In this document: piece by piece, positions 6,301-11,458 of the stretch
How the letters are laid out: every line of letters starts with the position of its first letter
Numbering within the stretch: position 1 is the first letter of the stretch
Source of the DNA: Wenzhouxiangella sp.
GTDB lineage: Bacteria > Pseudomonadota > Gammaproteobacteria > Xanthomonadales > Wenzhouxiangellaceae
Assembly (NCBI GenBank): GCA_021767625.1
Contig: JAASTB010000041.1
Location: forward strand, 1-11,458
Length of the DNA stretch: 11,458 nt
Direction of reading: 5' to 3'
Program-made: the position numbers and the translations under genes
Notes under the pieces: model-generated
Told to the model about the DNA's origin: nothing
The model's database searches: none
Seen by the model: only the letters and a program-made list of their open reading frames with translations

Positions 6301-7290
6301 TCAGGGCAGAAATGATTCAAGGCGCCGGGCGGCAGAAACCCCGCTGATCCAGGCACCCTCGATGCGCTCGCCGGCACACCAGTCTCCGGCCAGGACCAGT
6401 TTCCGCGCGTCATCCGCCAGGATCGGGCCATCGAGCGCCCGGCTGGCCATTGCATAGCGCCAACGATGGGCAACGCAAAGAGCGGGCCGCGATGCAAGAC
6501 CGGGAGCCAGCCTGCCCATCTCCGCATGCAGGGCCGAAGCGACTTCTTCCGGCTCCGATTCGAGGTGCGCCTGCGACCATTCCACACCTGCGTGACCGAC
6601 CCAGGCCGGCGCGCTTCTCCTCCCTGCCTTGACGTCGCAGCGCGCGATCCAGGACAGGGCCCCCTCGTTGACGAAAGCAGCCTCGAACGGCACCTCGGGC
6701 GCATCACGGAAACCGACCATGATCGCCCAGCAAGGCTTCATGTCGACCGAGTGCAGGAGCCCCGACAGCGCATGGTCGCTTCCCAGCAACGCCGCCGACT
6801 GCGACGGGGGTGCGGTCACCAACAGGGTCCGTGCATGCAGGACGTCGCCCTCTCGAGAGCGCACTCGCCAGCCGCCCTCTTCAAAGCCGAGGCTCTCGGC
6901 ATGCCAGCGCCAGCGACACTCGACGCCCGCTGCAAGCCGTCGCAGCACCGCGTTCATCCCGCCAACGCCTACCCAGCGCTCGGCCGGCGTCTCGCCGGCA
7001 CCCGAGGGCCTGGTGCCGAACACCGCCAGCTCCGGGCGCCAGGGCGCAAGCAGACCGGCGTTCGACCAGGCCTCGACCTGGCGCGCAAAGGTGTCGCTGC
7101 GGGCGGTCAGGTACTGGGCGCCATGGTCGAAAGCGAACCCGCCCTGCCGACGCGCGGCGCTGCGACCGCCCGGACCGCGCGATTTCTCGACCACCACCAC
7201 GGAGCGGCCGACGGCGGCGAGCCGGGTGGCCGCCGTCAGTCCGCTCCATCCGGCGCCGATCACGATAACGTCGAACATGGCTTTTTTCAT
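6301..7290 (-). CDS. Renalase-like FAD-dependent NAD(P)H oxidoreductase
   Basis: This is a flavin monooxygenase/amine-oxidase-fold protein of 329 residues. The N-terminal dinucleotide-binding motif is VIVIGAGWSGLTAATRL (8-24), with the ribose-binding Glu at 35 (VVVVEKSRGPGGRS). FDHGAQYLTAR (54-64) is characteristic of the bacterial renalase-type group (COG3380). The second FAD contact, LAGDWCAGERIEGAWISG, lies near the C-terminus (300-317). Studied bacterial renalases oxidise wrongly reduced beta-NAD(P)H isomers back to NAD(P)+, a metabolite-repair role; that activity here is inferred from family only. There is no signal peptide, so it should be cytoplasmic. ATG 7290 has no clear ribosome-binding site, and ATG 7278 (residue 5) is an alternative. 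The gene converges on lpxH with only 13 bases between the stops. Confidence 0.88.
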   Translation of the reverse strand: MKKAMFDVIVIGAGWSGLTAATRLAAVGRSVVVVEKSRGPGGRSAARRQGGFAFDHGAQYLTARSDTFARQVEAWSNAGLLAPWRPELAVFGTRPSGAGETPAERWVGVGGMNAVLRRLAAGVECRWRWHAESLGFEEGGWRVRSREGDVLHARTLLVTAPPSQSAALLGSDHALSGLLHSVDMKPCWAIMVGFRDAPEVPFEAAFVNEGALSWIARCDVKAGRRSAPAWVGHAGVEWSQAHLESEPEEVASALHAEMGRLAPGLASRPALCVAHRWRYAMASRALDGPILADDARKLVLAGDWCAGERIEGAWISGVSAARRLESFLP

Positions 7291-7405
7291 ATCGCGATTC
7301 TACGACCCCTTCCGGCATACCCTTGTCGAGGCGACTGGGCGTTTGCTCGGAATGCTGGTAAGCTTGCGAGACCAGCCGATTGAATTCCTTGAATAAACCT
7401 GAACA

Positions 7406-7426
7406 AAGGGGGTGACGATGGAGTAA
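7406..7426 (+). other. Near-perfect Shine-Dalgarno followed by two-codon ORF ATG-GAG-TAA
   Basis: AAGGGGGTGA at 7406-7415 matches the ideal AAGGAGGTGA at nine of ten positions, and its core ends 5 bases before ATG 7418. That ATG is followed by GAG and the stop TAA (7424-7426). The frame is the same as the downstream gene starting at ATG 7433, which has only GGAG at 7420-7423, 9 bases away, as its own site. Either this is a regulatory mini-ORF with reinitiation 6 bases past the stop, or the original start at 7418 has been interrupted by a stop at codon 3. Confidence 0.6.
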
Positions 7427-7432
7427 GACTCT

Positions 7433-8884
7433 ATGAAGCACCCGAAGCCCTCTCCTTGCCGCTTTCACGCTGAAGCACCCGCCCGTTGGTATTGCGACGA
7501 TTGCCGGTTGCCGCTGTGCACGTCCTGCAAACCGTTCGCAGAGCAACTCCCTCTTGAAGTCGATTGTCCGCTGTGTGGCAGCGCGATGAGCGAGTTGCAT
7601 CCCGACTCCGAAGAACGCGTATCCGGCCTCCGCCTTGCCCTGGGCCATGCCATCGGGCTGCCCGGCCTGGCGGTGGCGGCCGTCGCCTCATTGCTGGCCG
7701 CCGTCGGGTTCACCTCGATTGCCGGACTCCTGCTCACGCTGCCCGTCGGGGCCGTGCTGCTTGCCCTGATGATCGCGCTGACCCAGCGCGCCGGCGAAGG
7801 AACTTCGAAGGCGCCCTCGTTCGGTGAACTGCTGGAAATCGAGCAACTCGAATACTGCGTGCGCATGCTGCCGCTGGGCCTGCCCCACGCCGCAGTCCTG
7901 CTGCTGGCTGCTGCCAGCGGGTCGGTGGCGCTCCTCGTCGTGGCCGCTCTGCTCGTCGCCGCCCTGCTGCCACTTTCCCTGATGGCCGCGGTCAGCCAGG
8001 AGACACCGCGCGCCGGGATCGACCCGCAGGGACTGCGGCGCATTGCCCGCGTCACCCGTCAGCAGTACCTGCCGGTCGCCGCCGGCGCCGCGGGCTTGGT
8101 GATCATCGCCGCCCCCATCCTGCACCTGCCGGTGGCGGCGCCGCTGCTTCCGGCCGCGGTCACCTTCGCGTCGGTTCTGCTGGCGCTGGCGGCCAGCGCT
8201 TACCTGGGCGTGGCCCTGCGGCTGCATCGCCGCATGCTCGAGTATTCAGCCGGCGTGGCGCCCATCGACCGGCCCCGGCAACCGGACCCGGCCGTCTACG
8301 AGCCGGCCATGCTGGCCGCCGATGCTGCGTCCCTGCTGCGCGAGAAGCGCACGCACGAGGCTCGGTTGCTGCTCGGCCGGGCCCTGACCCGCTTTCCGGA
8401 CGATCCCCGCCTCAACGAGCAGTTCGATCGCCTGGTGTGCACGACAGCCCGGCCCCGCGAGTTCCGGAGCCATCTCGAGCGAAGGATGCAGCGCCTGTTC
8501 AAGAGCGGCTCTGCGACCGCCGCCACCGCACTCTGGCAAAGATACAGCCCGCAGCTGGACAACTGGGTGCCCCGAGTCAGCGAGACCCGCTATCGGCTGG
8601 CCCTGGAGCTCGACGAGGCCGGCGATCACCAGACGGCATTTCGCCTGCTGATCGGCCTGTCCCCGGACGACGGCCGATTCCGTCACACTGCCGAGGCCTG
8701 GATGGAGGCGGCGCGAATCCTGGAGGAAAGCCTCCGGGATCCCCGGCGGGCCGCGGAACTGCGCAAGGTGGTCAGGCAACGCTATCCCGACAAGGCCGTA
8801 GCCTGGGACTCACGCTGGATGCAGGGCTCGTCGCATGCGGCGCCCGCGCGGAGAGCCCCGGCGGCGAAGGTCGCCCGGGGCTGA
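7433..8884 (+). CDS. Zinc-finger, six-transmembrane, helical-repeat membrane protein of unknown function
   Basis: I do not recognise this 483-residue protein as a named family. Its N-terminus has eight possible metal ligands: C9-x2-H12, C21-x2-C24, C29-x2-C32 and C45-x2-C48. The first part resembles a B-box-type zinc finger (CRFH, WYCDDC, LCTSC), and CPLCGSAM may complete a second site. Six hydrophobic segments follow in pairs at about 66-116, 145-188 and 212-262. The paired arrangement is reminiscent of small integral-membrane domains such as DUF4013, but I cannot confirm this. The C-terminal half (about 290-460) is soluble and alpha-helical with TPR-like stretches (LLREKRTHEARLLLGRAL; YRLALELDEAGDHQTAFRLL) and an Ala/Arg-rich tail. 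There is no signal peptide, so the zinc finger probably faces the cytoplasm. ATG 7433 is the first start after an in-frame stop at 7424. It is divergent from the renalase-like gene. Confidence 0.85.
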   Translation: MKHPKPSPCRFHAEAPARWYCDDCRLPLCTSCKPFAEQLPLEVDCPLCGSAMSELHPDSEERVSGLRLALGHAIGLPGLAVAAVASLLAAVGFTSIAGLLLTLPVGAVLLALMIALTQRAGEGTSKAPSFGELLEIEQLEYCVRMLPLGLPHAAVLLLAAASGSVALLVVAALLVAALLPLSLMAAVSQETPRAGIDPQGLRRIARVTRQQYLPVAAGAAGLVIIAAPILHLPVAAPLLPAAVTFASVLLALAASAYLGVALRLHRRMLEYSAGVAPIDRPRQPDPAVYEPAMLAADAASLLREKRTHEARLLLGRALTRFPDDPRLNEQFDRLVCTTARPREFRSHLERRMQRLFKSGSATAATALWQRYSPQLDNWVPRVSETRYRLALELDEAGDHQTAFRLLIGLSPDDGRFRHTAEAWMEAARILEESLRDPRRAAELRKVVRQRYPDKAVAWDSRWMQGSSHAAPARRAPAAKVARG

Positions 8885-8912
8885 TCTCCCGGCCGCCGAC
8901 GAGGCCGGAAGA
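8885..8912 (+). terminator. Candidate hairpin terminator after the zinc-finger membrane protein gene
   Basis: Directly after the stop codon, CCGGCC (8889-8894) pairs with GGCCGG (8903-8908) around an 8-base loop. Past one C-A mismatch, TCT (8885-8887) pairs with AGA (8910-8912). No T-tract follows. It could separate this transcript from the next gene, which starts 125 bases after the stop. Confidence 0.35.
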
Positions 8913-8999
8913 GCTGCCACGGGGAAAGGATTGCCCGCCCGCGTTCGCAAGTCACTGACGATTGGGTTAATCTTGCGCCTGGTCAAGATTTACCAGCCT

Positions 9000-9004
9000 A
9001 GGAA
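9000..9004 (+). promoter_or_regulatory. Ribosome-binding site of the 617-residue secreted protein
   Basis: AGGAA is placed 5 bases before ATG 9010, a good spacing that supports this start. In the 125 bases between the two genes I found no hexamer pair that matches a sigma-70 promoter well enough to call. Confidence 0.6.
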
Positions 9005-9009
9005 AAACA

Positions 9010-10863
9010 ATGAAACATCCCTGTTCCTTCATGATGCGCTGGGCCCTGCTGCTCGGTGCCCTGGTCGTGGCTGCGCCCGGCCAGACCCAGCAGCCGGACC
9101 CCAAACAGGTCTGGCAGACCGAGGGCGGCAGCATGACCCTGGAGATCCGCGGTGACTTCCTGCCCGACTTCGGCATCGAAATCCTGCACCGGGGTGAACC
9201 GGTCACCACCCGTCAGCGCCTGCACTTTCCGGTATCCCAGGCGGAACCGATGAAGGTCCACGCGCCCTGGGGAATATTCCGATCCCTACTCCAGGACAGT
9301 GGCCGACTGACCGTCGACACCGGGCTCGTCTTCCGGCGAGGCGGTCGCGAGCTGGCGCTCGACAGCATCCAGCTCATACCCGGGGAGAACGCCGGACACC
9401 CCCTTTTCGTCGCCGTCGACGGACAGGGCAATCGCCTGTTCACCATGTCGCACATCCACGTGGTGCTCGAACCGGAACGCGGCGCCATGTCGGCAGCAAA
9501 CGCCGAAGTCGAGGCCTCGGCCTACCTGGCCGAACAGCTTGGCCTGCCGGAAATGGCCAGCATGCCGATCGCGCTGGGGTGGCTCGACCTCGGCATGTCG
9601 GTTCCCGAAGGTGCGGAGCTGGCGGGCGTGGTCCCCGGCTGCAGCGAACGGCCGATCTGGCCGCAGGAAGGCCAATTCGAGGCCGACGTTTCCCTGATCG
9701 GCATGGGCAACGTCGCCTACCAGGGCACGCAGGGTGGTACAGGGCGGATCAAGACCGCGCCTTCGGCCACGCTCAAGAACGAGGGCCTGGCCGACATCCC
9801 CTGGATCGGCCATTTCGACGACCTCTCGATCTACCCTTACACACCGGAGGATCAGCATCCTTTCCTGGTCTGGAACGTCTACAAGATGACCGACGGTCGA
9901 ATGGAAATGCTGGCCGGATCCGGCGTCAAGCACGCCTTCCTCACCATCAACGTCAACTGCAATTCCTGCGGCAGCTCGCACGTGCTCTGGCCGGAGTGCG
10001 AAGACACCTACTCGTCGGGCAACAACGACACGTCGACCTACCAGGGTCCCCGCGACGAGATCGAGGCCAGCCTGGGCCTGTGGGACAACTGCGGCTCCTT
10101 CTTCGACCCCGGCTGCACCGGCAACCAGACCGACTTCGCCGGCCAGTGGGAGAACCGCCTCCTGGTCGACCCGACCGAGTTCCAGCAGCCCGACACGCAG
10201 TACTTCATGGACGCCTGGTACGTCGTCCAGTACGACGCCAACATCTGGAACACCATGGGTTTCCGCCCCATCGATCCCTCGCCCTCGGGCGGCGGCTGGT
10301 TCATGAACGCCGGTTCGTTCAGCCAGGGACCGGTCATTTCGCAGTGGGTGCCGGAGAACACCTCGAATCCCATGGCGGACCACGACGTCATCACGATTCC
10401 GTCCGAGACACCGGGGGCACCCTATCCCGACAACATGCCCCAGGGGCACCTGCGCCTGCTGGTGAAGGTGACCGAGACGCAACCCGGCCGTTTCCGCTAC
10501 AACTACGCGCTCCAGAATTACGACTTCGACCGCGCCATGGAGGGCTTCCGGATCGACATTCCCGACGGCGCGACCGTCCACGATACCTGGTTCGGCGACA
10601 TCGACGACAACGCCGGCAACGACTGGAACATCACGGTCAACAACGACCACGTGCTGTTCGAGGCACCGGCGGGCAATCCCCTGACCTGGTTCACGCTGTT
10701 CAACTTCGAGATCGAGCTGGATGCGCAGCCGGTCAACAGCGACGTCGTGCTGGACCTGGGCGCCGATGCGGTCACGCCCGAAGTCTCGGTCAACACCTTG
10801 GGACCGACCACGATCATGGGGCTGTTGTTCCGCGACCGCTTCCAATCGGCGAGCGTGAACTGA
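9010..10863 (+). CDS. Large secreted protein of unknown function with a cysteine-rich core and a C-terminal FRDRF tail
   Basis: This 617-residue protein begins with a signal peptide (MMRWALLLGALVVAAPGQ) and is otherwise soluble, rich in Trp, Tyr, Asp and Gly, and probably beta-structured. Residues 40-160 look like a beta domain. The core holds SGVKHAFLTINVNCNSCGSS, then WPECEDTY, then NCGSFFDPGCTGNQ. Its Cys residues at 317, 320, 330, 361 and 369 (Cys211 lies apart) could form disulfides in the periplasm or outside the cell. Spacing such as KH-F...C..C...EC.D.Y...N recalls uncharacterised secreted proteins I associate with Planctomycetes, but that is memory only. Residues 400-460 (DAWYVVQYDANIWNTMGFRP) and 480-600 appear to be further beta modules. 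No catalytic motif is recognised. The protein ends LLFRDRFQSASVN, sharing FRDRF with the secreted protein at the window's left edge. It converges on lysS. Confidence 0.88.
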   Translation: MKHPCSFMMRWALLLGALVVAAPGQTQQPDPKQVWQTEGGSMTLEIRGDFLPDFGIEILHRGEPVTTRQRLHFPVSQAEPMKVHAPWGIFRSLLQDSGRLTVDTGLVFRRGGRELALDSIQLIPGENAGHPLFVAVDGQGNRLFTMSHIHVVLEPERGAMSAANAEVEASAYLAEQLGLPEMASMPIALGWLDLGMSVPEGAELAGVVPGCSERPIWPQEGQFEADVSLIGMGNVAYQGTQGGTGRIKTAPSATLKNEGLADIPWIGHFDDLSIYPYTPEDQHPFLVWNVYKMTDGRMEMLAGSGVKHAFLTINVNCNSCGSSHVLWPECEDTYSSGNNDTSTYQGPRDEIEASLGLWDNCGSFFDPGCTGNQTDFAGQWENRLLVDPTEFQQPDTQYFMDAWYVVQYDANIWNTMGFRPIDPSPSGGGWFMNAGSFSQGPVISQWVPENTSNPMADHDVITIPSETPGAPYPDNMPQGHLRLLVKVTETQPGRFRYNYALQNYDFDRAMEGFRIDIPDGATVHDTWFGDIDDNAGNDWNITVNNDHVLFEAPAGNPLTWFTLFNFEIELDAQPVNSDVVLDLGADAVTPEVSVNTLGPTTIMGLLFRDRFQSASVN

Positions 10864-10882
10864 AGCACTGGCAATGACCGGG

Positions 10883-10907
10883 CCGACCCGGCACCGTGCC
10901 GGGTCGG
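10883..10907. terminator. Perfect 11-bp hairpin between convergent genes
   Basis: CCGACCCGGCA (10883-10893) is perfectly complementary to TGCCGGGTCGG (10897-10907) with a 3-base loop. A G-T wobble and a G-C pair extend it to 10881 and 10909. It lies between the stop of the secreted protein (10863) and the lysS stop (10941). No T-tract follows on either strand. It probably serves both transcripts as a 3'-end structure, like the hairpin at 1058-1082. Confidence 0.55.
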
Positions 10908-10940
10908 TCACATGCTGGAGTCTCGGGGGAGTCGCCGCGC

Positions 10941-11458
10941 TCAGCTTTCGGGCTTGAGATAGGGAAACAGCAGCACGTCGCGGATCGAGGCCGAGTCGGT
11001 CAGCAGCATCACCAGCCGATCGATGCCGATGCCCTCGCCCGCGGCCGGCGGCATGCCGTACTCCAGCGCCCGGATGTAGTCGTGGTCGAAGTGCATGGCC
11101 TCGGCATCCCCGGAGTCGCGCGCCTCGACCTGGGCCCGGAAGCGTTCGGCCTGGTCTTCGGGATCGTTGAGCTCCGAGAAACCGTTGGCGATCTCGCGGC
11201 CGGCGACGATCAGCTCGAAACGGTCCGCGAAATCGGGATCGTCCTCGTTTCGGCGCGACAGGGGCGAAACCTCGATCGGGTACTGGGTCACGAAGGTGGG
11301 CTGGACGAGACGGTGCTCGACACCCTCCTCGAACAGCTCCATGAGCAGGCGACCCCAGCCCCAGGAATCGTCGGTGTGGATCTCGTGCGCCCGGCACACC
11401 TCACGCAGTCGATCGGCCTTCTTGACGTCACCGGCCGATAGCTCGTCGTATTGGGCAA
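10941..11458 (-). CDS. lysS: Lysyl-tRNA synthetase, class II, C-terminal part
   Basis: Lysyl-tRNA synthetase attaches lysine to tRNA-Lys using ATP. The frame is open to the right edge of the window, so about 171 C-terminal residues are seen and the N-terminal anticodon-binding OB-fold domain and class II motifs 1 and 2 lie outside. The visible part carries PTFVTQYPIEVSPLSRR, the active-site stretch RFELIVAGREIANGFSELND, and motif 3 at GEGIGIDRLVMLLTDSASI with its ATP-binding arginine. The tail is DVLLFPYLKPES. The GTG at 11399 that could pass as a start is only an internal valine codon. The gene runs leftward and converges on the secreted-protein gene. Confidence 0.97.
   Translation of the reverse strand, partial: AQYDELSAGDVKKADRLREVCRAHEIHTDDSWGWGRLLMELFEEGVEHRLVQPTFVTQYPIEVSPLSRRNEDDPDFADRFELIVAGREIANGFSELNDPEDQAERFRAQVEARDSGDAEAMHFDHDYIRALEYGMPPAAGEGIGIDRLVMLLTDSASIRDVLLFPYLKPES

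Noticed and set aside
7380..7394. Direct repeat TTGAAT-N3-TTGAAT upstream of the zinc-finger gene as a promoter or operator
   Set aside because: It has only two short AT-containing copies with no properly spaced -10 partner, which is too weak to call.
7433..9021. Both the zinc-finger protein and the secreted protein begin MKHP
   Set aside because: The shared start is four residues, the following sequence differs at once and the nucleotide context differs, so this is coincidence and not a duplicated 5' end.
9579..10877. 432-codon plus-strand frame inside the 617-residue secreted protein gene
   Set aside because: It is a +1-type shadow, rich in Arg, Pro and His, without its own ribosome-binding site. 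The frame at 9010-10863 has a signal peptide, a good ribosome-binding site and ordered motifs.
9286..11397. 703-codon open frame on the minus strand spanning the secreted protein and the lysS end
   Set aside because: It overlaps two well-supported genes in other frames, its composition is typical of a GC-rich shadow frame (Arg/Gly/Val/Asp-rich, no motif), and it runs straight through the hairpin at 10883-10907.
1..11458. Search for mobile elements, att sites, CRISPR arrays, tRNAs and toxin-antitoxin pairs
   Set aside because: No transposase or integrase motif, clustered direct repeat, cloverleaf or paired small ORF was seen. Base composition looks even apart from the short gyrA upstream AT-rich patch.

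Overview
The window comes from a GC-rich Gram-negative chromosome, most likely a gammaproteobacterium near the Lysobacterales (Xanthomonadales) or Wenzhouxiangella. This is inferred from a GyrA numbered almost exactly as in E. coli, the lipid A gene lpxH, the mtnA-gyrA and cyclophilin-lpxH pairings, and secreted proteins with short F-x-D-x-F-E-like C-termini. No mobile element, CRISPR array, tRNA or rRNA was found. No gene-free stretch exceeds about 150 bp.

Layout, left to right. (1) The 3' end of a secreted multi-domain beta protein (+) runs in from the left and meets gyrA (-) tail to tail over a perfect GC-rich hairpin. (2) gyrA and mtnA both read leftward, separated by 140 bp that hold a hairpin, an AT-rich promoter-like region and an inverted repeat. 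(3) mtnA is divergent from a periplasmic cyclophilin. The two share a very short promoter region in which -10-like hexamers on opposite strands overlap. (4) lpxH follows the cyclophilin with an overlapping start. It has no ATG, GTG or TTG start that keeps its metal-binding N-terminus, so a CTG start is proposed. (5) A renalase-type FAD oxidoreductase (-) converges on lpxH. (6) A zinc-finger/six-TM/helical-repeat protein of unknown function (+) has a near-consensus Shine-Dalgarno placed in front of a two-codon ORF, in frame with the gene. (7) A large secreted protein of unknown function (+) ends in the same FRDRF motif as the first gene. It meets the C-terminal part of class II lysyl-tRNA synthetase (lysS, -) tail to tail over a second perfect hairpin.

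Functionally this is mostly housekeeping: DNA topology, methionine salvage, periplasmic folding, lipid A synthesis, cofactor repair and lysine charging. Two exported proteins of uncertain role are interspersed. The signal I rate highest is that these two otherwise unrelated proteins share the C-terminal sequence FRDRF(E/Q), identical over 15 nucleotides. This suggests a short C-terminal sorting or processing tag. Other points of interest are the CTG start of lpxH, the overlapping divergent promoters, and the stop codon between the best ribosome-binding site and the working start of the zinc-finger gene.
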